NCBI RefSeq assembly: GCF_024129865.1 | Contig: NZ_JAMYFE010000102.1 | Location: 1 to 64,000 of the forward strand | Direction of reading: 5' to 3' | From: Stieleria tagensis | Lineage (GTDB): Bacteria; Planctomycetota; Planctomycetia; Pirellulales; Pirellulaceae | DNA length: 64,000 nucleotides | In this document: positions 27,515 to 37,005 of the stretch, piece by piece | How the letters are laid out: each line of letters begins with the position of its first letter | Numbering within the stretch: position 1 is the stretch's first letter | Made by a program: the position numbers and the translations under genes | Notes under the pieces: model-generated | What the model saw: the letters and a program-made list of their open reading frames with translations, nothing else | What the model was told of the DNA's origin: nothing | Database searches by the model: none

Positions 27515-29941
27515 ATGTCCTTTCACATTCTCGACAACCACTGGGCGTCAATGATCCGCAGTCATTCGATGCTGGGGTTGCTAATCGCCATCGCCAGTGT
27601 TGTGATTTCGCCAGCCTGCGCCGACGAACCCGCACCATTGACGTACACCGTCGAGCGGACGCAGGCCCATTCGGGATTTGATGGCCAGACCTGCTGGGTC
27701 CATGCCCGTGCCGGCGCGATTCCGGCTGGCGTCAGCGGCAACGATGCGGACACGCCGCTGGTGGTGATGACGATGCAAAAGCTTCTGCTGACCGGGTCCG
27801 ATGTCTTCTATCGTCTGCACGGAACTCTCTCCAGCGACGATGGAGAATCTTGGACGACGCCGAAACCCTACGACTCGTTCGCCCGTCAAATCGTTGGTGA
27901 TGATCCGGCGACGCTGCCGACCGGAGCATCGATTGCGCCGCAGTTGGTGCAACCCGGTGATGAAACGACGGTCTGTGATTTTGCACCGCAATGGCATGCA
28001 GCTAGTCAACGACTATTGGGCATCGGGCAAACGGTGTGGTATCACGAAAACCGTGTGATGCACGTTCGCCCCCGCGGCATCGCATACGCCGTTTATGATG
28101 CACCGAAGGGTCAATGGCTGCCCTGGAAAACGGTTCGGCTTCCGTCTGAACCGCGGTTTCAAGATGCCGGGTCGGGCAGCGTGCAGCGAGTCGACCTGCC
28201 CGGTGGTGATGTTCTTGTACCGTTCTACTGCAAAGTGCCGACCGAAAAACAGTATTCCACGGTCGTCTGTCGCTGCCGATTCGATGGCCAGACGCTGCAC
28301 TATGTGGAACATGGTGAACCGCTCACGGTGCCGGTCAAACGCGGGCTCTATGAACCCTCATTGACTCAGTTCAAGGGGCGGTTTTATCTGACGATGCGGA
28401 ACGATGATCATGCGTATGTCAGTACCAGTGACGATGGATTGAACTTTGACACGCCGCGTCGATGGACATTCGACGACGGTAGTGACTTGGGTAGCTACAA
28501 CACCCAACAGCATTGGGTCACCCACAGTGATGGATTGTTTTTGGTCTATACCCGACGCGGTGCTAATAACGATCACGTCATGCGTCACCGCGCTCCATTG
28601 TTCATGGCCCAGGTCAATCCTGAAACGTTGCAAGTCCAACGTGAGAGTGAAACAGTGCTTGTGCCTCAGCGTGGCGCTCGGCTGGGCAACTTTGGTGTGG
28701 TCGATGTCTCGCCCGATGAAACATGGGTCACGGCAGCCGAGTGGATGCAACCCAGCGGGGTCAGTCGTCACGGCAGTGACAATAGCGTGTTCATTGCCAA
28801 ATTACGCTGGAATCGGCCCAACGAATCACTGGCGGCTTCGACGCAGCATTCACCGATCAGCCCCGACCGCGGCGCCACACTGGACGCAAAACTGCAGCCC
28901 TACAGCATGCCGCCGGCAGGCCTGCGCGATGATCTGGGTGAGTATCGATCGCCGCTGCAATTCGCCGATGGATCGGTCGCCAAAACGCATCAGGACTGGC
29001 AGCGGCGACGTAGCGAAATCCTGGAGGATTGGCAGCGTTTACTCGGCGAGTGGCCGCCGCTGGTGAGCGATGCAAAACTGGAAATTTTAGATTCGCAGCG
29101 GCGTGAAAATTTCACGCAGCATCGCGTTCGATTCCAATGGATGCCCGATCAACAAACGATCGGGTACCTGCTGGTGCCGGCGGGCAGTGGACCGCATCCG
29201 GCGGTGGTGACTGTTTTTTACGAACCCGAAACGGCAATCGGTTTAGGCAAGCCTGAGCGAGATTTTGCCCTGCAATTGGCACGTCGAGGATTTGTGACGC
29301 TTTCGATCGGCACGACCGAAGCCAGCTTGAACAAGACCTATTCACTGTATTACCCCTCGATCGATGACGCCACCGTCGAGCCACTGTCCATGCTGGCCTA
29401 TGCCGCCGCCAATGCCTGGCACGCGCTAGCGGGGCGTCCCGAGGTCGACCAGCAACGGATTGGAATTGTGGGGCATTCGTTCGGTGGAAAATGGGCGATG
29501 TTTGCGGCGTGTTTGTTTGATCGTTTCGCTTGTGCGGCTTGGTCGGACCCGGGCATCGTGTTCGATGCCAACCGCCCGAGTGTGAATTATTGGGAACCGT
29601 GGTATCTGGGCTATCACCCCAGGCCCTGGCGCCGGCGCGGATTGGTGACCGCTGAGAATCCGGCCCAAGGTCTGTACCCGCAATTGATTTCCAGCGGTCG
29701 CGACTTGCATGAGTTGCACGCGCTGATGGCTCCACGACCGTTTTTGGTCTCCGGCGGTTCGGAGGATCCGATCGAACGCTGGAAAGCCCTTAATCACAGT
29801 GTGGCTGTCAACCGGTTGCTAGGGAACGAGGGGCGTGTGCTGATGACAAATCGTCCCGACCACTCGCCGAATCCAGATTCGAACGCAATGATCTACGCTT
29901 TTCTGCAGCACCATCTCGCCGGTCCCTCGCGAACCCCATAG
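27515..29941 (+). CDS. Fusion: sialidase-like (BNR) domain plus alpha/beta-hydrolase esterase
   Basis: 808 residues with an N-terminal export segment (MLGLLIAIASVVISPACA). Residues about 30-430 are sialidase-like: GSDVFYRLHGTLSSDDGESW (an Asp-box-like S-D-G-x-x-W), VSTSDDGLNFDTPRRWTF and VDVSPDETWVTAAEW. Residues about 470-800 are an alpha/beta-hydrolase of the acetyl-esterase/dienelactone hydrolase type, with nucleophile Ser655 in GHSFGGK, SGGSEDP for the acid, and a His in NRPDHSPNPDS. It probably removes acyl groups from, and recognises, an external glycan; the substrate is not deducible. Convergent context: the EamA gene starts 25 bp after it. Confidence 0.75.
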   Translation: MSFHILDNHWASMIRSHSMLGLLIAIASVVISPACADEPAPLTYTVERTQAHSGFDGQTCWVHARAGAIPAGVSGNDADTPLVVMTMQKLLLTGSDVFYRLHGTLSSDDGESWTTPKPYDSFARQIVGDDPATLPTGASIAPQLVQPGDETTVCDFAPQWHAASQRLLGIGQTVWYHENRVMHVRPRGIAYAVYDAPKGQWLPWKTVRLPSEPRFQDAGSGSVQRVDLPGGDVLVPFYCKVPTEKQYSTVVCRCRFDGQTLHYVEHGEPLTVPVKRGLYEPSLTQFKGRFYLTMRNDDHAYVSTSDDGLNFDTPRRWTFDDGSDLGSYNTQQHWVTHSDGLFLVYTRRGANNDHVMRHRAPLFMAQVNPETLQVQRESETVLVPQRGARLGNFGVVDVSPDETWVTAAEWMQPSGVSRHGSDNSVFIAKLRWNRPNESLAASTQHSPISPDRGATLDAKLQPYSMPPAGLRDDLGEYRSPLQFADGSVAKTHQDWQRRRSEILEDWQRLLGEWPPLVSDAKLEILDSQRRENFTQHRVRFQWMPDQQTIGYLLVPAGSGPHPAVVTVFYEPETAIGLGKPERDFALQLARRGFVTLSIGTTEASLNKTYSLYYPSIDDATVEPLSMLAYAAANAWHALAGRPEVDQQRIGIVGHSFGGKWAMFAACLFDRFACAAWSDPGIVFDANRPSVNYWEPWYLGYHPRPWRRRGLVTAENPAQGLYPQLISSGRDLHELHALMAPRPFLVSGGSEDPIERWKALNHSVAVNRLLGNEGRVLMTNRPDHSPNPDSNAMIYAFLQHHLAGPSRTP

Positions 29942-29966
29942 CCGGGGCGGATGTCGGGGTATTGGA

Positions 29967-30968
29967 ATGAACTGCATTCCCGCGTCTTGTCACCGCCCCG
30001 CCAGAAACGCAGCCAGATTTCCGTTGAATCATTCCGACCATGCTCCCGCCGTTGCGGTTGAATCGACGACTGCTCCGGTCAGTCAGTTTACGTCGGGCGT
30101 GGTGCTGGCGATTGTGGGAACGTTTCTGTTTGCACTCAAGTCGATCTTTATCAAGCTGGCCTTTGCCGCTGGGGCCGAGCCGACATTGTTGCTGACTTTG
30201 CGATTGTATTTTGCATTGCCGTTTTACATTGCGGTGCTGTGGAAGATCCAAAGAGGCCAGAACAAGTCGCCGATGCGGTGGACGATGATCGCCCGAGCGT
30301 TTGGACTGGGGCTGCTCGGATATTACCTGGCGTCGTACTTGGACCTGACGGGGTTACAGTACATCACCGCGCAGCTCGAACGATTGACCCTGTTTACTTA
30401 TCCGGCAATCGTCGCAGTTCTGGCGTGGTTGTTTTTGGGAGAACGACTGAATCGACGGATCATCGCTGCGATCGTGTTGTGCTACTGCGGCGTGATATTG
30501 ATGTACAGCCAAGAACGATCGATGACCGGTGGCACGCATGTGGCGTGGGGCGTCTTTCTGGTGCTTGCGTCTGCGATCAGTTACTCGATGTACATCATCC
30601 TGGCCAAACCGACGATGCAGGTGATCGGCAGTGCCCGTTTCACGAGCCTGGCGATGATCGGATCAACGGTGTTCGTGGGCATTCATTTCGCTGCGACAGG
30701 GGGTGTTGATCAATTGGCTGATACCCCTTCGATCGTTTATCTGTACGGAATCATATTGGCGTTGGTTTGCACGCTACTGCCCAGTTTTATGATCAACGAG
30801 GCAATCATGCGAATCGGAGCCACGCGAACGGTGGTGATTGGATCGGTCGGCCCGGTGCTGACGATGGTGCTCGCGATCACGATCCTGCGCGAGCCTTCAT
30901 CCGTTTACCATTTTCTGGGGATGTTCATCGCAATCATTGGCGTCAGTCTGGTGACCAGCAAAAAATGA
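29967..30968 (+). CDS. EamA/DMT family transporter
   Basis: 333 residues, about ten hydrophobic helices in two EamA halves. The first half begins SGVVLAIVGTFLFALKSIFI and carries GYYLASYLDLTGLQYITAQL then ERLTLFTYP, which is typical of the family. The second half begins WGVFLVLASAISYSMYIILA. The N-terminal 45 residues before the first helix are hydrophilic, so a later start is possible although no better ATG was found. Likely exports or imports small metabolites across the inner membrane. Lies 25 bp after the fusion esterase gene. Confidence 0.82.
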   Translation: MNCIPASCHRPARNAARFPLNHSDHAPAVAVESTTAPVSQFTSGVVLAIVGTFLFALKSIFIKLAFAAGAEPTLLLTLRLYFALPFYIAVLWKIQRGQNKSPMRWTMIARAFGLGLLGYYLASYLDLTGLQYITAQLERLTLFTYPAIVAVLAWLFLGERLNRRIIAAIVLCYCGVILMYSQERSMTGGTHVAWGVFLVLASAISYSMYIILAKPTMQVIGSARFTSLAMIGSTVFVGIHFAATGGVDQLADTPSIVYLYGIILALVCTLLPSFMINEAIMRIGATRTVVIGSVGPVLTMVLAITILREPSSVYHFLGMFIAIIGVSLVTSKK

Positions 30969-30971
30969 GCG

Positions 30972-32759
30972 TTACTTGCGGGCGTCGCTGATGTATTGAT
31001 CCACCTTGGCCTCTAGGACTGGCAATGGAATCGATCCGGAACTGAGAACACAGTCGTGAAATTGGCGGATGTCAAATTCATCCCCGAGTTCTTGTTCGGC
31101 ACGGGCACGCAGTTTGCTGATGAACAATTCGCCCACCTTGTAGCCCAGTGCTTGTCCGGGCCAGCCGATGTAGCGATCGACTTCGGCCACAATGTTGTGC
31201 TGCGACAGCGCCGTGTTTTCATTCATGTAGTCGATCGCTTGTTGGCGGGTCCAGCCTTTAGCATGAATTCCGGTGTCGACAACCAGGCGACTTGCGCGCC
31301 AGGCTTCCATGCTCAACCGGCCGAATTCCTGGTAGGGGTCTTTGTAGAACCCCAATTCGCCGCCCAATTTTTCGCTGTACAACGCCCAGCCTTCGATAAA
31401 GGCTGTGAAGTTGCTTTGCTTTCGAATCGGATGCAGTCCCTCCAGTTCGGCTTGCAGAGCCAATTGCAAATGGTGTCCGGGAACGGCTTCGTGAAACGAA
31501 AGCGCCTGCAATTGGTACAGTGGTCTGGCAGAAAGGTTGTAGGTGTTGATGTAATAAAAACCGCCGCGTGAACCATCGGTTGCGGGCGGCCAATAGTAGG
31601 CCGACGTGGTTTGCGGCGCGACGTAGGCGGGGACTTCACGGATTCCGTAGGGCGTGCGTGGCAGTTTGCCGAACAGCGTCGGTAGTCGTCCGTCAACGCG
31701 TTTGAGGATATAGGAAGCTTCTTTGAGCAATTGTTCCGGAGTCTCTGCATAGAATTTGGGATCCGTCCGCAGGTGCTGTAAGAACGCTTTTAGATCGCCG
31801 TCGAATTCCACTCGCTGGCGAATCGCGTCCATCTGTTTACGGATCCTTGCGTTCTCTTGGATACCGGTTTGATGCAGTTCTTCCGGCGTCATTTCCAGTG
31901 TCGTGAACTTGAGGATCTGCTGCTGATACAGTTCACGGCCATTGGGCAGCGCGCGCGCCGCAATGCTGCCACGACAGGCCGGCACGTAGGTTTGGCGCAA
32001 ATAATTGGCGAACTTTTGATAGGCCGGTACGACACTCGTTTCAATCGCCTGAATCAACTCGGGGCGAATCCGTTTCCAATCGTTTTCGTCCAGTTTGGCG
32101 ATCGATTCTTCCGCGAGATTCTTCATCAGCAGCGACTGCTCTGGGTCCTCGACCACATGGGCTTCGGCCTGGCTGACACTGTCGCGCATAATGATCGCCG
32201 GTTGCACCAGCCCGGCGTCGATGCCGCCTTGTAGCAATGCGATTTGTTCATCGACAAAGCGAGGGAAATCATTCAGCCGCGCAATGTAGTTTTCAAACCC
32301 GCCCACCGAACTCGGGTTCATCAATCGAGGCAATTCGGGAAAACTGATGTGAAAGCCTTCGCGATTGTTTATCGGCATCAGGTGCATCGACAATTGATAG
32401 TCGCTGCGATCGGTTTCCAGTTTGCGTCGCAGCAGATCGGCATCGACTTGGTCCTCCCTATCGAGTTGATCCACATCGATTTTGTCGAGCGCATCGAGGA
32501 ATTGACCACGTTGTTTGTCACGCCGCTCAAGGTCGCTTAGCGAATTGTGTGACAAGCGATCTTGTCCGCGCGGATCGCCGACATCGGTCGCCAGCAACGG
32601 GAACTCATTGAGTTCAAATTCCCAAACCTGGTCCATCAGCTCACGCAGTGCGGGATCCGATGGTTGCGTGGTCGCCGGGTTGGTCGCCGCGATAGCAACC
32701 GCGGGGGCAGACCCAGAAATCGAGACGGCAACGACAATGGCAAGGATTCGTGGGAGCAT
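30972..32759 (-). CDS. Secreted DUF885 family protein (putative metallohydrolase)
   Basis: 595 residues from the ATG at 32759, which opens a signal peptide (MLPRILAIVVAVSISGSA). A GTG at 32774 would add five residues. DUF885 marks are LLATDVGDPRGQDRLSHNSL, MPINNREGFHISFPELP, FHEAVPGHHLQLALQAELEG (an HE-x4-H variant typical of the family), FIEGWALYSEKLGGELGFY and NIVAEVDRYIGWPGQALGYK. The family is thought to contain zinc-dependent peptidases; activity here is inferred. It converges on the EamA gene, leaving 3 bp between stops, and is followed upstream by the AraC-type regulator. Confidence 0.87.
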   Translation of the reverse strand: MLPRILAIVVAVSISGSAPAVAIAATNPATTQPSDPALRELMDQVWEFELNEFPLLATDVGDPRGQDRLSHNSLSDLERRDKQRGQFLDALDKIDVDQLDREDQVDADLLRRKLETDRSDYQLSMHLMPINNREGFHISFPELPRLMNPSSVGGFENYIARLNDFPRFVDEQIALLQGGIDAGLVQPAIIMRDSVSQAEAHVVEDPEQSLLMKNLAEESIAKLDENDWKRIRPELIQAIETSVVPAYQKFANYLRQTYVPACRGSIAARALPNGRELYQQQILKFTTLEMTPEELHQTGIQENARIRKQMDAIRQRVEFDGDLKAFLQHLRTDPKFYAETPEQLLKEASYILKRVDGRLPTLFGKLPRTPYGIREVPAYVAPQTTSAYYWPPATDGSRGGFYYINTYNLSARPLYQLQALSFHEAVPGHHLQLALQAELEGLHPIRKQSNFTAFIEGWALYSEKLGGELGFYKDPYQEFGRLSMEAWRASRLVVDTGIHAKGWTRQQAIDYMNENTALSQHNIVAEVDRYIGWPGQALGYKVGELFISKLRARAEQELGDEFDIRQFHDCVLSSGSIPLPVLEAKVDQYISDARK

Positions 32760-32798
32760 GACTGGCAGGGGCACTTCGAATGATGGATTGAGACTGGT

Positions 32799-33548
32799 CT
32801 ATCCCCGATATTTTCCCGGCGAGACACCAAAGGTGCGACGGAATTGACGCGTGAACGCGCTTTGGTCCGAGTAGCCGACATCCAGGGCGATCGACAGGAT
32901 GGGATCCCGCGTCTGTCGTAGCTTGGTCGCTGCGGCGCCCATTCGCAACTGCAGAATCAGTTGGGAAGGCGACACGCCGTACACTTCACGACATCGGCGG
33001 TCGAGTTGATAGTTCGACATGCCAACCTGTTTGGCGAACGCATTCACTCGCAGCGGTTGGTCCAAATGCGTCTTGGCGTGTTCGATCAGTTGTGCCAATC
33101 GATTCAAATCGCTGGCATCATCGCCGGGGGATTGAAGATCCCGCGACATCCCGACTAGGCCGATCACGTTTCCCTGTGGATCCGACAAGGGTAGTTTTGT
33201 CGTCAAACACCATCCGCTGCTGTGCGCGGTGTAGGGATGGCGCTCGAGTTCATTGACCAAGGGGGCCCGGGAACGGATCAGGGCCAGGTCCTGTTCCAAA
33301 AAACGGGCGCCGGTCGCATCGTCGAATAGGTCGCTGGCGTTTTTTCCGATCAGTTCCGATTTCTTTTTTTTTCCACAACGTTTGACCAACGTTTCGTTGA
33401 CGACCACGTACCGACCCGCATCGTCTTTGACAAAATAGACGATGTCCGAGAGGTGATCGAATAGCGATTCACTGAGAAACGGATCGGTCAGTCGGGCGGC
33501 GAACGCCGACCGCAAATCCACCGGATTGAATTCATCATTTGTGCGCAA
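32799..33548 (-). CDS. PAS-AraC family transcription regulator
   Basis: 249 residues. The only sensible start is a TTG at 33548-33546. Residues about 25-140 are a PAS domain (LFDHLSDIVYFVKDDAGRYV; GKNASDLFDDATGARFLEQD). Residues about 150-249 are the AraC/XylS double helix-turn-helix (FAKQVGMSNYQLDRRCREVY; LDVGYSDQSAFTRQFRRTFG followed by VSPGKYR). A PAS sensor in front of an AraC domain suggests response to a small ligand. It is divergent from the hydroxyproline-epimerase gene across about 130 bp and is the likely regulator of that cluster. Confidence 0.85.
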   Translation of the reverse strand: MRTNDEFNPVDLRSAFAARLTDPFLSESLFDHLSDIVYFVKDDAGRYVVVNETLVKRCGKKKKSELIGKNASDLFDDATGARFLEQDLALIRSRAPLVNELERHPYTAHSSGWCLTTKLPLSDPQGNVIGLVGMSRDLQSPGDDASDLNRLAQLIEHAKTHLDQPLRVNAFAKQVGMSNYQLDRRCREVYGVSPSQLILQLRMGAAATKLRQTRDPILSIALDVGYSDQSAFTRQFRRTFGVSPGKYRG

Positions 33549-33677
33549 ATTGAGATCCCGCTGGGCTCACGATGTCAATCAAACATGCCTACCGCCAAGC
33601 ATAATACCAGCCGTCACTCGAATCGTCGCCGGACTGATTCGTTGGCCTTCTCCGCTTTTTGACGACTCGCTGCGAAA

Positions 33678-34646
33678 ATGAAATCGTTTCCCGTCTTAGA
33701 CACGCATACCGGCGGCGAGATCACTCGCATCGTCTCGGCAGCCGAGATCGGCCTGGATGCCGACTCGCCGGCACGGCAACTGGTCCGGCTGCGCGGGGAA
33801 CTTGATTGGGTGCGAATTGCGTTGACCAGTGAACCACGTGGTTCGGCTTATGCCGTCGGAGCGATCGTGACCTCGCCGGTCGCCCCCGAGGACGATTGGG
33901 GGATCGTGTTTTTCAACAACGTCGGATACCTGGGAATGTGTGGGCACGGATTGTTTGGTGTGATCGAAGCGCTTCGGTATCAAGGGTTGATCAACACCGG
34001 GACCACCCAGTTCATCACACCCGCAGGCCCCGTCACCGCGTCGTTGTTCCCCAACCACAGTGCCCAATTCAATGGTGTGACCAGCTATTGTTATCGACGC
34101 GATGTGACGGTGGACTGTGACGATGGATCGCGGGTCCGTGGCGACATCGCTTATGGTGGCAACTGGTTTTTCTTGACGGCTGATCCCGGCGTTGGTCAAA
34201 CCAGTCTTGGTCAATTGACGGCCCGCACTCAGATGATTCGTGACAGTCTGGATCGCAGTGGCATTGGAGGTGCCGACGGCGCGGTCATTGATCATGTCGA
34301 ACTTTATTGCCCCCTGCATCCGACCGACAACGATCTATCGCCCGCCGACGAACTGCCACAAGGTTCGCGGAACTTTGTGCTTTGTCCCGGCGGCCACTAT
34401 GATCGATCTCCCTGTGGCACCGGCACATCGGCCAAACTGGCTTGCCTCGCTGCGCGGGGTGAATTGGCGCCCGGTGAAAAATGGATCCAACAGTCGGTCA
34501 CCGGCAGCCAATTCATCGCGTCGTATCAACCGGTCGCCGGCGGTGTGCGGGTCACGATTCGTGGACGCGCCCATGTGATCGCAGAAACGATGCAATACTT
34601 TGATCCAACAGATCCGCTACGACATGGTTTTACGGAGTCGACGTGA
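33678..34646 (+). CDS. 4-hydroxyproline 2-epimerase / proline racemase family
   Basis: 322 residues. Both catalytic cysteines are present: Cys88 in MCGHG and Cys246 in SPCGTGTSA. The opening DTHTGGEITRIV is typical. Proline-racemase-fold enzymes with two cysteines are racemases or epimerases (the dehydratase branch has other residues). Next to a FAD oxidase and a DapA-like deaminase, the best reading is trans-4-hydroxy-L-proline to cis-4-hydroxy-D-proline. The stop overlaps the next ATG (TGATG). Divergent from the PAS-AraC gene. Confidence 0.85.
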   Translation: MKSFPVLDTHTGGEITRIVSAAEIGLDADSPARQLVRLRGELDWVRIALTSEPRGSAYAVGAIVTSPVAPEDDWGIVFFNNVGYLGMCGHGLFGVIEALRYQGLINTGTTQFITPAGPVTASLFPNHSAQFNGVTSYCYRRDVTVDCDDGSRVRGDIAYGGNWFFLTADPGVGQTSLGQLTARTQMIRDSLDRSGIGGADGAVIDHVELYCPLHPTDNDLSPADELPQGSRNFVLCPGGHYDRSPCGTGTSAKLACLAARGELAPGEKWIQQSVTGSQFIASYQPVAGGVRVTIRGRAHVIAETMQYFDPTDPLRHGFTEST

Positions 34647-35923
34647 TGGGGCATTCTTCCAGTCAGATCGTTGTCGGCGGCGGGATTGTCGGTTGTTGGA
34701 CCGCCTGGCATTTAGCCAAGCGTGGCTGCCAAGTCACTGTGCTGGAACGCGACCAAATCGGCAGCGGTGCATCATCCGGTAACTGCGGATTTATCTGTCC
34801 CGGTCACGTTCATCCACTGTGTGCCCCGGGGGCAATCTCCAGTGGCATGCGGACGATGGCCAGATGGGGTGGCGCCCTGTCGATCCCGCCCCGCTGGGAT
34901 CCAACGCTGTGGCGCTGGCTGGTCCAGTTTTCTCGCCACTGCAATCAACAGGATTTTGTTCACGCCTCACGGGCTCGCCACGCGCTGCTGCACTCCTCGC
35001 GGACGCAGTACCGACAGTTCGCATCGCAGCATGGTTCCGCGTTTCAGTGGCAATTCCAAGGATTGTTGTTGGTCTATCAATCCAAGCAAGATTTTGAATC
35101 GTATGAACGCCATGCGAGTGAACTGGCCCAGGATTTTGATGTCGAAGTCGACCGATACGATGGCGACGAAGTCAGCCAACTTGAACCCAGTTTGCGCGAC
35201 GGGCTTGCCGGTGGTTGGCACTTTCCCAACGATGCCCACCTGTCGCCGCAGGGCCTGTTGGACGAACTGTGTCGACAGATCGAGCAAATGGGTGGACAGA
35301 TTCGCCCGCAAACAGAAATCACAAAATTGGAATTCAACGCTTCGACATTGACGGCCGTGCAATCCGCGACCGGAGAACGTTTTAGCGCGGACGGATTTGT
35401 ATTCACCACCGGTGCCGAAGCCGGATACTTTGCCGATCAACTTGGATGTCGTCTGCCCGTGATCCCCGGCAAAGGCTATTCGGTGACCATCGACCACGCG
35501 CCGGTGGTGCCCAAGATTCCAATGATCTTTGAATCGGATCATGTTGCCGTGACCCCGCTGGGGAGTTCGTTGCGGATTGGTTCGACGATGCAATTGACCG
35601 GTTTCAGTCGCAGTATCCCAGCCAAACGCATCGAGTTGTTGAAACGATCGGCACGGGAGCATCTGAAACCATCGCAATCGGGTTCACCCCCGCAACAAGA
35701 TTGCCAAGAAAAACGGTGGTCCGGATGGCGGCCGATGATGCCCGACGACATCCCCTGCATCGGACCGGCACCGCGTGCCGGCAATGCGATGATTGCTGCT
35801 GGAAATGGCATGATCGGCATGGCATCCGGTCCAGCCACCGGCCAACTGACATGCGAATTGGCGTTGGGACTGACCCCGCATTTGGATCCGACACCCTATC
35901 GAGTCGATCGCTTTGATCGCTGA
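34646..35923 (+). CDS. FAD-dependent D-amino-acid oxidase/dehydrogenase (probable D-hydroxyproline oxidase)
   Basis: 425 residues from the ATG at 34646 (a GTG three bases earlier is possible). The Rossmann FAD motif SQIVVGGGIVGCWTAWHLAK opens the protein. DAO-fold marks include GSGASSGNCGFICPG, VIPGKGYSVTIDHAPVVPK, and the C-terminal WSGWRPMMPDDIPCIGPA with AAGNGMIGMASGPATGQL. It resembles DadA-type enzymes. In this cluster it should oxidise cis-4-hydroxy-D-proline to the pyrroline-carboxylate. Its start overlaps the epimerase stop by 1 nt. Confidence 0.85.
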   Translation: MGHSSSQIVVGGGIVGCWTAWHLAKRGCQVTVLERDQIGSGASSGNCGFICPGHVHPLCAPGAISSGMRTMARWGGALSIPPRWDPTLWRWLVQFSRHCNQQDFVHASRARHALLHSSRTQYRQFASQHGSAFQWQFQGLLLVYQSKQDFESYERHASELAQDFDVEVDRYDGDEVSQLEPSLRDGLAGGWHFPNDAHLSPQGLLDELCRQIEQMGGQIRPQTEITKLEFNASTLTAVQSATGERFSADGFVFTTGAEAGYFADQLGCRLPVIPGKGYSVTIDHAPVVPKIPMIFESDHVAVTPLGSSLRIGSTMQLTGFSRSIPAKRIELLKRSAREHLKPSQSGSPPQQDCQEKRWSGWRPMMPDDIPCIGPAPRAGNAMIAAGNGMIGMASGPATGQLTCELALGLTPHLDPTPYRVDRFDR

Positions 35924-35983
35924 CCGCCGGCAGCGGCCACACGTTTTCATTTCATCTTCTGAAACCCCGTCCTACAGCAAACC

Positions 35984-36976
35984 ATGACTGCAACGACCGA
36001 ATCCAACACCCGTATTGACGACCGCGTTTTTCGTGGCTGTTTGCCCGCGATCATGACTCCGATCGGTGACGACGGACGCCCCGATTTTGACGCCATGGTG
36101 CGTCACGCAACGGATTTGGTCCAGGTCGGTATGACCGGTGTGGTGTATTGTGGATCGATGGGCGACTGGCCGTTGTTGAGCGATGCGCAGCGTCGGGAAG
36201 GTGTGGGGCGTTTGGTCGACGCAGGGATCAAAGTGGTGGTCGGAACCGGATCGCAAAGTCCACGCACCGCGGTCGAACATGCTTCGCATGCCGCGGAAAT
36301 TGGCGCCGCCGGATTGATGATCATCCCACGCTTGCTGTCACGTGGAATCTCCGAAGCCGCCCAAGCCGATCACTTTGCCGCAGTGCTGGCCGCCGCACCT
36401 GGATTGCCATCAGTGATCTACAACAGCCCCTATTACGGCTATCAAACCAAAGCCGGCTTGTACCAGCGACTGCGGCAGTCCCATTCCAACTTAGTCGGTT
36501 TCAAAGAATTTGGTGGCGCAGCCTCACTGAGCTATGCCGCCGAACACATCACTTCGGCAGCCGACGGCGGCATGTTGCTGGTCGGTGTCGACACACAGGT
36601 CTACTACGGATTTGTTCGTTGCGGCGCCCAGGGAGCGATCACCGGAATTGGAAACTGTCTGCCGCGCGAAGTGCTGCAGTTGGTTTCGCTGTGTCGCCGC
36701 GCCGCCGCAGGAGATTGCCAGGCCAGGCAGTATGCGCAAGAGTTGGACGAAGCGCTAGCGGTGTTGTCAAAGTATGACGAAGGCCCCGATCTGACCTTGT
36801 ACTATCGGTTGATCGCCGCCCAAACGATCGATCCGATCTATGCCCGCCCGGCTTTGGAAACCGATCGGCTAAGCCCATCACAACACCGCTTCGCGCTCGA
36901 CCAGTTACAGCTGTTTCAAGCTTGGTACAAAGACTGGCCGGGACGCGAATCACAGACGGTGGAAGCACAAGGTTGA
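35984..36976 (+). CDS. DapA-family lyase, probable pyrroline-4-hydroxy-2-carboxylate deaminase
   Basis: 330 residues with a dihydrodipicolinate-synthase-type TIM barrel. The Schiff-base lysine is Lys174 (VGFKEFGG), and Tyr146 lies in IYNSPYYGYQTK. The N-terminal motif is AIMTPIGDDGRPDFDAM. In hydroxyproline degradation a DapA relative dehydrates and deaminates 1-pyrroline-4-hydroxy-2-carboxylate to alpha-ketoglutarate semialdehyde, which fits the two preceding genes. The aldehyde dehydrogenase for the last step is not in the window. Confidence 0.83.
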   Translation: MTATTESNTRIDDRVFRGCLPAIMTPIGDDGRPDFDAMVRHATDLVQVGMTGVVYCGSMGDWPLLSDAQRREGVGRLVDAGIKVVVGTGSQSPRTAVEHASHAAEIGAAGLMIIPRLLSRGISEAAQADHFAAVLAAAPGLPSVIYNSPYYGYQTKAGLYQRLRQSHSNLVGFKEFGGAASLSYAAEHITSAADGGMLLVGVDTQVYYGFVRCGAQGAITGIGNCLPREVLQLVSLCRRAAAGDCQARQYAQELDEALAVLSKYDEGPDLTLYYRLIAAQTIDPIYARPALETDRLSPSQHRFALDQLQLFQAWYKDWPGRESQTVEAQG

Positions 36977-37005
36977 GTCCCACACGCCGTCGACCAGCGC
37001 GGCGA

